A DNA stretch of 50,354 nucleotides, taken from positions 1 through 50,354 of the forward strand of contig CANROF010000011.1 of assembly GCA_947632155.1 (NCBI GenBank). Direction: 5' to 3'. The position numbers were made by a program, and so were the translations under genes. The notes beneath the pieces were generated by a model. That model saw nothing but the letters and a program-made list of their open reading frames with translations. It had not been told where the DNA came from and did not search any database. The DNA comes from an uncultured Oscillospiraceae bacterium (GTDB taxonomy: Bacteria; Bacillota; Clostridia; Oscillospirales; Oscillospiraceae). Of this stretch, positions 41,437 to 49,779 are shown in pieces (the stretch's first letter is position 1; each line of letters starts with the position of its first letter).

Positions 41437-42258
41437 ATGGAACACACACACCAACACACCCTGTGGCGGACCCTGGCGGAGGTATTCACCGCGGAGGAGC
41501 TTACGCCCCTCTTCGCCCTGTGGCTGGGGGTGCTGGGGGCGGTGGCCGGCAGCTTCCTCTGCTGCGCCGCCTCCCGGCGGGGCACGGGCCGGTCCGTCTG
41601 GCGGGGCCGGTCGGTGTGCGACTGCTGCGGGCGGACCCTGGCCGCCTGGGAGATGATCCCCATTTTCAGTTGCCTAGTCTTCCGGGGCCGGTGCCGCACC
41701 TGCGGCGGGCGCATTCCCCCGGAGGCGTGGCTTTCGGAGCTGCTGGGGGCGGCGGCCTTCGCCGGGCTCACCCTGCGGCTGGGCCTGACGGTGGAGCTCC
41801 CCGCCTGGCTCATTTTCTCATCGCTGCTGCTTTTGCTGGGGCTCATCGACGCCCGGGAGCAGATACTGCCGGACGGGCTGCTGCTGGCCGGGGCGGCGCT
41901 GCGGCTGACCTTCTGGGCGCTGGCGGGCTTTTCCCTGCCGGCCCTGGGCCGGATGGCCCTGGGGGCGGTGAGCGTGAGCGTGCCGCTGCTGGTCCTGTCC
42001 CTGGTCATGGACCGGGTCCTGGGCCGGGAGAGCATGGGCGGCGGCGACATCAAGCTGCTGGCGGTGCTGGGGCTCTGGTTTCCCTGGCAGCAGATGCTCC
42101 TGCTGCTGATGGCCGCCTGCGTGCTGGGCATCCTGGGGGCGCTGATCACCCGGGCCCGGGGACGGGCGTTCCCCTTTGGACCGTATATCGCCCTGGCCGC
42201 CCTCATCACACGCTTGGCGGGAGAGAATGTAGTGGCGTGGTACGCGGGGCTGTTTTAG
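41437..42258 (+). CDS. pilD: Prepilin peptidase PilD
   Basis: A 273-residue polytopic A24 aspartic peptidase and N-methylase that cleaves and methylates the prepilins of this cluster. Both zinc-type cysteine pairs are present (CDCC and CRTCGG), followed by the two catalytic aspartates in LIDAREQILPDG and GGGDIKLL. AAGGAGAG precedes the ATG. The 169-bp gap from the pilin gene is GC-rich with several inverted repeats that may act as a partial terminator, reducing downstream expression. Confidence 0.94.
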   Translation: MEHTHQHTLWRTLAEVFTAEELTPLFALWLGVLGAVAGSFLCCAASRRGTGRSVWRGRSVCDCCGRTLAAWEMIPIFSCLVFRGRCRTCGGRIPPEAWLSELLGAAAFAGLTLRLGLTVELPAWLIFSSLLLLLGLIDAREQILPDGLLLAGAALRLTFWALAGFSLPALGRMALGAVSVSVPLLVLSLVMDRVLGRESMGGGDIKLLAVLGLWFPWQQMLLLLMAACVLGILGALITRARGRAFPFGPYIALAALITRLAGENVVAWYAGLF

Positions 42259-42287
42259 ACTTGTTCCCTGTGAACGGAGGCTGACGT

Positions 42288-43268
42288 ATGGCTTGTAAGC
42301 TTGGCTTTGATATTGGAAACAACAGCGTGAAGATCGCTGAGGTGAACGGCGAACACAGCGCCGTCCACGAGATACGGATGCCGGAAAACATGATGGACGA
42401 CGGCGAGATCGCCATGCCCAACAGCTTTTCGGCGTTTCTCCGGCAGGAGATGCGGACCCGGAAGATCAGGGGCCGGGAGTGCGCCCTGGTGCTGCCGGCG
42501 CGGCAGGTCATCTGCCGGCTCGTCACCCTGCCGAGGATGAACGTGGAGCAGCTTGCGCTGAATCTGCCCTATGAGTTCAACGAGTTCGTGCAGAACGATC
42601 CGGAGCGTTTCTTTTTCGACTACGCCATGTGCGAAAAGGCGCCGGAGGATGACCCGGAGCAGATGTATATGATGGCCGCCGCCGCGTCCAAGGACCGCAT
42701 TACCCAGTATATCCGCATCTTCTCCGGAGCCGGGCTGAAGCTGAAGACCCTGCTGCCCCCGGAGATGGCGCTGATGCGCCTGACGGAGCGCCACCGCGCC
42801 CAGGGGGAGTCGGAGTACTGCTTCGTGAACCTGGGGCAGGACACGGTGAACATCACCATCATCAAAAACGACCGGGTCCGGGCCATGCGCCAGATAGAGA
42901 TCGGCTGCTCCGCCATCGACGCCGCCATCGCTGACAAGATGAATATTGACCCGTTCCTGGCCGGGACCTATAAATTCAACAACTTCCAGAGCGTGCTGGA
43001 CACGTTCGAGGTAGAGGAGGTATATCAGCGCATCGCCATCGAGATACTGCGGGTGGTGAACTTCTACCGCTTCAACTTCCACCAGGACAGCGAGCTGCAC
43101 GGGCTGTACCTGCTGGGCGGCGGCGCCGCTATCAGCCAACTGACCGGCGCCATCTGTGAAATGCTGGAGATGCCCGCGCTGCCGCTGAGCGGCCTGATAC
43201 AGGCGCAGGACCTGGAAGCTGAGGCCGCCGCTAAAGGCGCGCTGGCCATCGGCGTGGCAATGGGATAA
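42288..43268 (+). CDS. pilM: Pilus alignment protein PilM
   Basis: 326-residue actin-fold cytoplasmic ATPase of the PilM family. GFDIGNNSVKIAEV is the phosphate-1 loop and GLYLLGGGAAIS the adenosine loop. It should bind the N-terminal tail of PilN to form the inner-membrane alignment complex. GGAGG precedes the ATG. Confidence 0.9.
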   Translation: MACKLGFDIGNNSVKIAEVNGEHSAVHEIRMPENMMDDGEIAMPNSFSAFLRQEMRTRKIRGRECALVLPARQVICRLVTLPRMNVEQLALNLPYEFNEFVQNDPERFFFDYAMCEKAPEDDPEQMYMMAAAASKDRITQYIRIFSGAGLKLKTLLPPEMALMRLTERHRAQGESEYCFVNLGQDTVNITIIKNDRVRAMRQIEIGCSAIDAAIADKMNIDPFLAGTYKFNNFQSVLDTFEVEEVYQRIAIEILRVVNFYRFNFHQDSELHGLYLLGGGAAISQLTGAICEMLEMPALPLSGLIQAQDLEAEAAAKGALAIGVAMG

Positions 43269-43281
43269 GGGGGACTGCGAT

Positions 43282-43857
43282 ATGGCAAAACGTTCCAGGG
43301 CCGGCGCGATGCCGTCCAAGCGGACCATGAATCTGTATTATAAGCCGGACCGCACCACCGGCCCCGCCACGGCGGCGCTGTATATCCTGTTCGCGCTGAC
43401 GGTGCTGCTGGCCGCCGCCAAGATCGGGATATACGATATACTCTATGAGCTGGGACAGGCGCGGGAGCAGTTAGGCCGGGTCCAGGCGGAGGAGCGGCAG
43501 TACGCCGGGAGGCTCAGCGATTATAACGAGGTGCTGCACCGGTATCACCTGTACGCGGCTACGGAAGATGAGCGCGCCACCACTGACCGGCTGGAGATTC
43601 TGGACCTGCTGGACGACCATATCCGCACCGCGGCGGAGGTGAACTACGTCTCCATCGCGGGAGACAGCGTGTCTGTACGCATGAGCGGCGTGACGCTTGC
43701 GGAAACGGCCGAGATTCTGCGCTCGCTGAGGGCTGAGCCCATCGTGTCTGACGCCACGGTCAGTACCGCCTCCACCAACGGCGGTGGGCAAGCCGACGAT
43801 CCGTCTATGCCCGTCACCGCCAATATCACCATCACCCTGGCAAAGGAGGGCAAATGA
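43282..43857 (+). CDS. pilN: Pilus alignment protein PilN
   Basis: 191 residues: a cytoplasmic N-terminal tail, one membrane helix (about 31-52), a coiled coil and a ferredoxin-like domain. The N-tail MNLYYKPDRT-like segment is the PilM-binding position. It sits 13 bp after pilM and overlaps pilO by 4 bp. Confidence 0.82.
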   Translation: MAKRSRAGAMPSKRTMNLYYKPDRTTGPATAALYILFALTVLLAAAKIGIYDILYELGQAREQLGRVQAEERQYAGRLSDYNEVLHRYHLYAATEDERATTDRLEILDLLDDHIRTAAEVNYVSIAGDSVSVRMSGVTLAETAEILRSLRAEPIVSDATVSTASTNGGGQADDPSMPVTANITITLAKEGK

Positions 43858-44498
43858 CCATGAGACGACGCCTGACCGCCCGCGAGGTGACATTGCTCAT
43901 CATCCTGCTGGTGCTGCTGCTGTTCGCGGCGTACTATCTGCTGTTTTACGTCCCGACCCAGCAGAAGATGGATGATCTGCAGGGGCAGATCGCCGAAACC
44001 GAGAGCATCATTGAGGCCGAACAGGCCCGGCTGGCCCGCAAACAGGCGATGGAAAAGGAACTGGAGGAGGTCTTTGCCGGGGACCCGGACCCGGTGTCCA
44101 TGGCGCCCTTCGACAATAGCCGCAATGTGATGCATCAGCTCAACAGCATCCTCTCCGCCGCCAGCGATTACTCGCTGAACTTTTCAAATGCGTCCCCTGG
44201 CGAGGGCGGCGATTTTGTCCGGCGAGACATCTCCATGAACTTCACGTGCCCCAATTATGCCGCCGCCCGCTCCATCCTTCAACAGTTGCACGACAGCCAG
44301 TATCGGTGTATGCTGGACAGTGTGAGCGTTACCGAGCGGGAATCTGGCGGCGGCACTACCGGTCCGTCTTGGCTGTATGATGACGATCAGGAGGAAAATG
44401 CTAAAACGCCGGAAGATGACATTGAAGTGGATGTGACCGCCACCATCGTGTTTTTCGAGTACGTGGACCCCAGCGACGCCCCGTCCGCGGATGAGTGA
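43854..44498 (+). CDS. pilO: Pilus alignment protein PilO
   Basis: 214 residues: a short basic start, one membrane helix (about 11-31), a coiled coil rich in Gln/Glu and a ferredoxin-like domain. It completes PilM-PilN-PilO. Start at 43854 or the second ATG at 43860; the GGAGG box suits the second slightly better. No secretin or PilP follows, as expected for a single-membrane cell. Last gene of the pilus cluster. Confidence 0.82.
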   Translation: MTMRRRLTAREVTLLIILLVLLLFAAYYLLFYVPTQQKMDDLQGQIAETESIIEAEQARLARKQAMEKELEEVFAGDPDPVSMAPFDNSRNVMHQLNSILSAASDYSLNFSNASPGEGGDFVRRDISMNFTCPNYAAARSILQQLHDSQYRCMLDSVSVTERESGGGTTGPSWLYDDDQEENAKTPEDDIEVDVTATIVFFEYVDPSDAPSADE

Positions 44499-44523
44499 AC
44501 ACGCAGCGAAAATAATTGAATTT

Positions 44524-44540
44524 ATTAGTATTATACTAAT
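44524..44540. repeat. Head-to-head MITE ends / island boundary 12-mer
   Basis: ATTAGTATTATACTAAT is a palindrome of two outward-facing element termini (ATTAGTA and TACTAAT) separated by TTA. Its first 12 bases equal 25516-25527 at the other side of the pilus cluster. Confidence 0.5.
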
Positions 44541-44542
44541 CG

Positions 44543-44620
44543 TACCACAAAGGCGGAGGACCCCCCTGGCTGAATTTCGCAAAATTCAGCCAGGGGGGTC
44601 CTCGCACGTATCCTGTGGTA
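44543..44620. terminator. Long bidirectional hairpin between pilO and lysC
   Basis: A perfect 22-bp stem (44556-44577 with 44582-44603) with loop CGCA, nested in an outer TACCACA/TGTGGTA pairing (44543-44549 with 44614-44620). It probably terminates both converging transcripts. Its upper 20 bp (44570-44589) equal the apex of stem II in the four-hairpin repeat family. Confidence 0.7.
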
Positions 44621-44637
44621 TTTGAAAGCCAGGTATT

Positions 44638-45846
44638 TTAATCCCCGAAGAACTTATCGTGGACTGCCTGGACGGCTTTGTCGGCGTCTTCCTCGTCCAC
44701 TAAGACGCTGACCTTGATCTCGCTGGTGGAGATCATCTTTATGTTGATCTTTTTCCGGGCCAGGGCGTCGAACATCTTGACGGCCACGCCGGAGGTCATC
44801 AGCATCCCCGCGCCCACGATGCTGACCTTTGCCACGTGGGTGTCTACGTCCAGCTTCTGGTAGCCTAAGTAGTCGGAGCTCTTCTCCAGGGCCTCCCGGG
44901 CGGCGTCGGCGTCGGCGCGGGTGACGGTGAAGGTCACGTCCTGGGAATTTTCGCGGCCCAGGGACTGGATGATGATGTCCACGTTGATCTTTTCGTTGGC
45001 CAGGACCCGGAAAATCTTAAAGGCTATGCCCGGCTCGTCCTTGATGCCCACCAAAGTGAAGCGCGCCACGTTGACGTCCTTGGCGACGCCGCTGACCTCT
45101 ACCTGTTCCAATTTCTTTACCTCCCTGACTTTTGTACCGGGTTTTCTCTCGTAGCTGGAAAGGACCTCTAAGTCCACGTTGTATCTCTTCGCCATCTCCA
45201 CCGAGCGGTTGTGGAGGACCTTGGCGCCCATGCTGGCCAGCTCCAGCATCTCGTCAAAGGTGATCTCGTCCAGCTTCTTGGCGCCGCGGACCTTGTTGGG
45301 GTCGGCGGTGTAGACGCCGTCCACGTCGGTGTAGATCTGGCAGAGGTCCGCGTGCATGGCCGCCGCTATGGCAACGGCGGAGGTGTCGGAGCCGCCGCGG
45401 CCCAGGGTGGTGATGTCGTCGTACTTGTTGATGCCCTGAAACCCCGTGATCAGCACCACTCTGCGGCCGTCCAGCTCCTTGCGGATGCGCTCCGAGCCCA
45501 CGGACTTGATGGCGGCGTTGGAATAGTTGGTGTTGGTCTTGAAGCCCACCTGCCATCCTGTGAGGCTGACGGCGGGGATGCCCATGGCGTTGAGCATCAT
45601 GGCGCACAGCGCCACGGACTGCTGCTCGCCGGTAGAGAGGAGCATATCCATCTCCCGCTTGGAGGGCTTGGGGTTATATTCCAGGGCCTTCGCGATGAGT
45701 CCGTCGGTGGTCTTGCCCTGGGCGGAGAGGACCACGATGACGTCGTTCCCCCCGTTGTAGGCCTCCGCGATGATTCCGGCGACCCTCCGGACCTTCTCCA
45801 CGTCGGCCACGGAGCTCCCGCCGAATTTTTGAACAATGAGTGCCAT
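44638..45846 (-). CDS. lysC: Aspartate kinase
   Basis: 402 residues: phosphorylates aspartate, the first step to lysine, threonine, methionine and diaminopimelate. N-terminal kinase domain with [24 protein letters not shown] and [16 protein letters not shown]; then two ACT domains (about 265-335 and 345-400) for feedback control. GGAGGAGG precedes the ATG. Directly downstream of hom on the same strand, with 84 bp between; that gap holds a short GGGCGT/ACGCCC hairpin. Confidence 0.96.
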   Translation of the reverse strand: MALIVQKFGGSSVADVEKVRRVAGIIAEAYNGGNDVIVVLSAQGKTTDGLIAKALEYNPKPSKREMDMLLSTGEQQSVALCAMMLNAMGIPAVSLTGWQVGFKTNTNYSNAAIKSVGSERIRKELDGRRVVLITGFQGINKYDDITTLGRGGSDTSAVAIAAAMHADLCQIYTDVDGVYTADPNKVRGAKKLDEITFDEMLELASMGAKVLHNRSVEMAKRYNVDLEVLSSYERKPGTKVREVKKLEQVEVSGVAKDVNVARFTLVGIKDEPGIAFKIFRVLANEKINVDIIIQSLGRENSQDVTFTVTRADADAAREALEKSSDYLGYQKLDVDTHVAKVSIVGAGMLMTSGVAVKMFDALARKKINIKMISTSEIKVSVLVDEEDADKAVQAVHDKFFGD

Positions 45847-45930
45847 AATTGGCCTCCTCCAAAATAGAATCGACTTATACTACTATCCGGGCGTTACGGA
45901 CGCCCGTGCCATTTTATGCTGAAGGCGCCG

Positions 45931-47121
45931 TCAGAGTATCCTGAATTTGGCGCGGACATCGGCCGGGCCGAGGGCCGCGTCCAGCTCCCGGGCGGTGAGG
46001 CTCCCGGTGAGGTACACCCGCTCCCCGCCGCGCTCCAGGGTCCTGCGGGGGTTGAGGGCGCGCACATCGGGGCTCCCGGCGCAGCGAACGTACCAGAAGG
46101 TCGCCATGTCCCGGGCATCCGCCAGGGCGTTCCCGTCCGCGGGCTCCCAGCCGATGGTCCGGCGGCGCTGGCGGTGCTTCACGGCGTCGATGACGTCCGC
46201 CACCACCGCGCTGGCGGTGGGGCGCTTTCCCGCGCCGGCGCCGTAGAAAAGGCACTCGCCCAGGGCGTTGCCGTGGACCACGATGCCGTTCATAACGCCG
46301 TCCACCCGTGAAATAAGGTATTTATCGCTGATCAGGTGGGGCGCCACGTAGGCCGTCACCCGCCCGTCGGGCAGGCGGTAGGCCCGGCCCAGGAGCTTTA
46401 TCTTATACCCCAGGCCCCCGGCGCAGTCCACGTCCGTCAGGCTTATGCCGGAGATGCCCTCCACGCGGATGGCCTCCGGGTCCACGTTTTTTCCGAAGCA
46501 CAGGTCCGCTAAGATACATATTTTTCTGGCGGCGTCATATCCTTCTACATCGGCTGTGGGGTCGGCCTCGGCGTAGCCCAGGCGCTGGGCCTCCCGCAGG
46601 ACCTCGTCAAAGGGGCAGCCCTCGGCAATCATGCGGGTGAGGATGTAGTTTGTGGTGCCGTTCAGGATGCCGTAGACCTCGTCGATCTCGTTGGCGGTGA
46701 GGCACTGGGTGATGGGGCTGATGATGGGGATGCCCCCGCCCACGCTGGCCTCAAAGAGGTAATTCACATTCTTTTCCTTCGCGATGGCCAGGAGCTCCAG
46801 CCCGTGGGCGGCCACCAGCTCCTTGTTGGAGGTGACCACGCTCTTGCCCGCTGAAAGGGCGCGGCGGGTGAATTCCAGCGCCGCCCGGGTGCCGCCGATA
46901 GTCTCCACCACAACGCTTACCTCCGGGTCGCTCTCAACCACGGAAAAATCCCGGATGAGCCTGGAAGCGAAGGGGCTGTCGGGCATGTCGCGGATATCCA
47001 CGATGTATTTTACGCAGATCTCCTCGCCGGCGGAGCCGGCTATGCGCTCCCGATTCTCCTCAATGACCTCCGCGACGCCGGAGCCCACGGTCCCAAAGCC
47101 CAGTATGGCGATATTTACCAT
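45931..47121 (-). CDS. hom: Homoserine dehydrogenase
   Basis: 396 residues reducing aspartate semialdehyde to homoserine. NAD(P) site ILGFGTVGSGV, substrate segment GGGIPIISPITQCL, GILNGTTNYILTRM and catalytic-site region EADPTADVEGYDAARK. The start is ATG 47121 with GAGGAA upstream; the frame stays open far upstream, but that part is unrelated. About 30-40 residues shorter than enzymes with a full C-terminal ACT domain, so feedback control may be reduced. Forms hom-lysC. Confidence 0.95.
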   Translation of the reverse strand: MVNIAILGFGTVGSGVAEVIEENRERIAGSAGEEICVKYIVDIRDMPDSPFASRLIRDFSVVESDPEVSVVVETIGGTRAALEFTRRALSAGKSVVTSNKELVAAHGLELLAIAKEKNVNYLFEASVGGGIPIISPITQCLTANEIDEVYGILNGTTNYILTRMIAEGCPFDEVLREAQRLGYAEADPTADVEGYDAARKICILADLCFGKNVDPEAIRVEGISGISLTDVDCAGGLGYKIKLLGRAYRLPDGRVTAYVAPHLISDKYLISRVDGVMNGIVVHGNALGECLFYGAGAGKRPTASAVVADVIDAVKHRQRRRTIGWEPADGNALADARDMATFWYVRCAGSPDVRALNPRRTLERGGERVYLTGSLTARELDAALGPADVRAKFRIL

Positions 47122-47201
47122 GACGGTTCCTCTTTCCGCGGTGAATATATTCCCCGCCGCCATGGAGAAAATAGGCGCGGCAGGGCAAACCACGCCTCTA
47201 T

Positions 47202-47230
47202 ATATTATCACAGTCCATGCCGCAACGCAA
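47202..47230 (-). promoter_or_regulatory. Candidate promoter of hom-lysC
   Basis: On the minus strand: TTGCGT (47225-47230), 17-bp spacer, TAATAT (47202-47207), about 80 bp before hom. I saw no T-box or lysine riboswitch in this leader. Confidence 0.4.
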
Positions 47231-47328
47231 CACACTTTTTTCCTCGCGGGACCGAAAAAAAGGCCCCCGGGAGGCAAAAATAAGGTCATTTTAACAATAA
47301 AACGCCGGAACGCACGGGAGGGGAGACG

Positions 47329-48414
47329 ATGTTGAGCGATGGCAGGCCCGCTCTGCGCGGGCTTTTCCGGGTCCTGGGGGCGGTCCTGGCGGGATACGTC
47401 CTTTTGAAATTCCTGCTTCCGTGTCTCATACCGTTTATCCTGGCCTTCGCCACCGCCGCGATATGCGAGCCGGTGGTGTGCTTTCTGACGGACCGGGCGC
47501 ACCTGCGGCGGGGGATCGCCTCGGCGGTGTGCGTGCTGGTGATTCTGGCCTCCGTCGCCGGATTTTTCCTCCTGGTGGTGGTGAGGCTTGCGGACGAGGC
47601 CGTGGGGCTGGTGACGAGCCTCCCGCGGCTGGCCTCCGGGCTTCCGGACATCATTGAGCGGGTGGAGCTGACGGTAAAGCGCGTGACGGAGTCCGTCCCG
47701 GAGGGCCTGCGCTCCTACGCCGACGCCGCCGTGGACGCCGTGGCCGCCCGGGCCGCGCAGATACCCGCCGAGCTCTCCGCCTGGGCGCTGGGGCGCTTGA
47801 GCTCCGCCGCCGCCCGGGCGCCGGGGACGCTGCTGACGCTGGCGACCTGGGTCATCGGTTCCTTTTTCATAAGCGCCGGATTTGGGGAGATCCGCGCTTT
47901 CCTCATCCGCCAGATCCCCGCCCACGCCCGGGACACCGCCCGGGGGCTGAAGCGGGAGCTGCTGACGGGCCTGGGCCGGTGGCTCCGGGCGGAGGCGGCG
48001 CTGCTGGGCGTCACCTTCGCCGAGCTCACCGCCGCCTTCACGCTGATGGGCGTGGAGTACGGCGTGGTCATCGCGCTCTTGACCGCCGTCATCGACGCGC
48101 TGCCGGTATTCGGCTGCGGAACGGTCCTGCTGCCCTGGGCCGCCGCGTCTCTCATCGAGGGCCGCGCCGGCCGCGCCGCCGCCCTGGCGGCAACGTACCT
48201 GGCGGTGACGTTGGTCCACTCCTGCCTGGAGCCCAAGCTCATCGGAAACGAATTCGGCGTGGCGCCGGCGGCGGCCTTACTTGCGATGTACGCGGGCTTT
48301 AAGCTCACGGGGGTGGCCGGGATGGTGCTCTTCCCCTTTGGGCTCATGATCTTAAACCAACTCAACACAAAAGGATACGTGAAGCTATGGAAACAGGCGG
48401 AAAGGAAAAGCTGA
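47329..48414 (+). CDS. AI-2E family permease, YtvI-like
   Basis: 361 residues with about eight membrane helices and the central amphipathic region of the AI-2E/UPF0118 family. The late segment VIDALPVFGCGTVLLPWA and PKLIGNEFGVAPAAALLAMYAGF-type ending are characteristic of the YtvI subgroup, annotated as a sporulation integral membrane protein. GGGAGG precedes the ATG. The gene overlaps the next by 28 bp. Confidence 0.82.
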   Translation: MLSDGRPALRGLFRVLGAVLAGYVLLKFLLPCLIPFILAFATAAICEPVVCFLTDRAHLRRGIASAVCVLVILASVAGFFLLVVVRLADEAVGLVTSLPRLASGLPDIIERVELTVKRVTESVPEGLRSYADAAVDAVAARAAQIPAELSAWALGRLSSAAARAPGTLLTLATWVIGSFFISAGFGEIRAFLIRQIPAHARDTARGLKRELLTGLGRWLRAEAALLGVTFAELTAAFTLMGVEYGVVIALLTAVIDALPVFGCGTVLLPWAAASLIEGRAGRAAALAATYLAVTLVHSCLEPKLIGNEFGVAPAAALLAMYAGFKLTGVAGMVLFPFGLMILNQLNTKGYVKLWKQAERKS

Positions 48415-48755
48415 AGCTGGCCGTCACCGGGGCGCTGGCCGGGGCCGTCAACGGATTTTTCGGCGGCGGAGGGGGCATGGTGCTGGTACCGCTGCTGCGG
48501 GGGTGGATAGGTCTTGAGGACCGGCGCGCCTTCGCCACCAGCGTGGCCGTGATGCTCCCCATGTGCGCCGTATCCGCGGCGGCGTATTTCCTCCGGGGCG
48601 GGGCGGAGCTCTCCGCGGCGTGGCCCTATTTATTGGGCGGCCTTGCGGGGGGCATAATTTCCGGCATCAGCTACCGGCGGGTGCCGCCGAGGCTGCTGGT
48701 CCGGCTCTTTGCCGCCCTCATCATCTTCGGCGGCGTCAGGAGCGCGCTGGGATGA
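48387..48755 (+). CDS. TSUP family permease, N-terminal half
   Basis: 122 residues with about four membrane helices. GALAGAVNGFFGGGGGMVLVPLL is the TauE/SafE (TSUP) signature of the first repeat. It ends exactly where the second half begins (ATGA overlap). Full TSUP proteins have about 240-260 residues, so this is one half of a two-gene permease for sulfur-containing or other anions. Confidence 0.85.
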   Translation: METGGKEKLKLAVTGALAGAVNGFFGGGGGMVLVPLLRGWIGLEDRRAFATSVAVMLPMCAVSAAAYFLRGGAELSAAWPYLLGGLAGGIISGISYRRVPPRLLVRLFAALIIFGGVRSALG

Positions 48756-49102
48756 CCGTACTGAACACGATGGCGGGGCTTGCCTGCGGGGTGCTCTCGG
48801 GGTACGGCATCGGCGGGGGCTCGCTGCTGCTCCTGTACATGACGCAGCTCGCCGGTGTGGAGCAGGCCGCCGCCCAGGGGATAAACCTCATCTACTTTCT
48901 GCCAACCTCCGCCGCGGCCCTCATTTCCCACGTGAAAAACGGCCTCGTGGAGCGGACCGCGGTGCTCCGGGCGGCGATCCCCGGAATGGTCACGGCGGCC
49001 GTGTCCGCCTTCGCCGCGGCAAATATTGATTCCAACGCCCTCCGGCGCCTTTTCGGCATATTCTGCGTGGCCGTTGGTGTTAAAATGTTTTTTGGGAAAT
49101 AG
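48752..49102 (+). CDS. TSUP family permease, C-terminal half
   Basis: 116 residues with about four membrane helices. GLACGVLSGYGIGGGSLLLLY is the second TSUP repeat. AGGAG is 8 nt before its own ATG, arguing for a genuine second gene rather than a frameshifted single one. The two halves should pair as a heterodimer. Confidence 0.83.
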   Translation: MTVLNTMAGLACGVLSGYGIGGGSLLLLYMTQLAGVEQAAAQGINLIYFLPTSAAALISHVKNGLVERTAVLRAAIPGMVTAAVSAFAAANIDSNALRRLFGIFCVAVGVKMFFGK

Positions 49103-49103
49103 C

Positions 49104-49132
49104 TTGACTTTTCATGTAAAAGTTATTACAAT
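49104..49132 (+). promoter_or_regulatory. Promoter of the TetR gene
   Basis: TTGACT (49104-49109), 17-bp spacer, TACAAT (49127-49132). Confidence 0.6.
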
Positions 49133-49137
49133 TGTAA
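49126..49137. promoter_or_regulatory. Candidate TetR operator palindrome
   Basis: The perfect 12-bp palindrome TTACAATTGTAA covers the -10 box; an imperfect CTTTT/AAAAG inverted repeat lies just upstream. This is a natural place for autorepression, but binding is inferred. Confidence 0.4.
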
Positions 49138-49182
49138 AAGATTTAGGCACTTTTTCCCAGAAACTTGCAGGAGGCGGGCTCG

Positions 49183-49743
49183 ATGCTCACACAAAAGCGG
49201 GAAAATCCCATGTCCGTCCGCTCGAAGAACGCCCTGGCGGAGATGCTTCTGAAGCTGATGATGTACAAGCCCTTTGGGGAGATCTCCATCTCCGACATCA
49301 CGGGCCGGGCGGGGCTGTCGCGGCAGACGTTTTACACGAACTTCCAGAAAAAGGAGGACATCTTAGTGTACCTCCTCCACGGCCTCTTTCAGCGCTACCT
49401 GGACCGGCTCCTGGCCGCCCGCCCGGCGGCGGAGGAGCTGCTCATCGACTACTTCATCTTCTGGGGCGACAGCCGGGATTTCCTGTCGCTGCTCTTCCGG
49501 CAGAACATGGGGTACATCTTCCAGGACTGCAACCGGGCCTTTTTCATCGAGGACACCGACGGACTCAACGCCATCTTCACCTGCGAGGACTGGCAGCTCC
49601 CGTACATAAAAGCCAGCATCGCCGGCGTGACCTACGAGCTCCTATACATGTGGATCACCCGCGACCGCGGCCTCACCGTAGACGTCCTCACGGGTTTAGC
49701 GAGAAATTTGTTGGCGGGGAAGATGTTTGAAAAAGTAAGCTGA
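49183..49743 (+). CDS. TetR/AcrR family transcription regulator
   Basis: 186 residues. The helix-turn-helix is in the first 60 residues (ISISDITGRAGLSRQTFYTNFQKKEDILVYLL), with a C-terminal helical ligand-binding domain. The start is ATG 49183, with GGAGG at the right distance; an in-frame TTG at 49165 lies upstream of that box. Possible targets are itself and the neighbouring permease genes. Confidence 0.88.
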   Translation: MLTQKRENPMSVRSKNALAEMLLKLMMYKPFGEISISDITGRAGLSRQTFYTNFQKKEDILVYLLHGLFQRYLDRLLAARPAAEELLIDYFIFWGDSRDFLSLLFRQNMGYIFQDCNRAFFIEDTDGLNAIFTCEDWQLPYIKASIAGVTYELLYMWITRDRGLTVDVLTGLARNLLAGKMFEKVS

Positions 49744-49779
49744 CGCAAAAAACGCCGACTTCAAACTCCCCAAACCCCG

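Noticed and set aside
43854-44498. A missing PilQ/PilP secretin as a sign of a decayed pilus locus
   Set aside because: Single-membrane bacteria need no secretin, and all core Gram-positive pilus genes are intact here.
47122-47328. Lysine riboswitch or T-box leader for hom-lysC
   Set aside because: The leader is short, and I found neither a T-box core sequence nor a terminator/antiterminator pair.
47122-48219. A 762-codon reading that extends hom far upstream
   Set aside because: The extension lies opposite the YtvI-like gene, is low-complexity and has no homology. ATG 47121 with GAGGAA gives a normal homoserine dehydrogenase.
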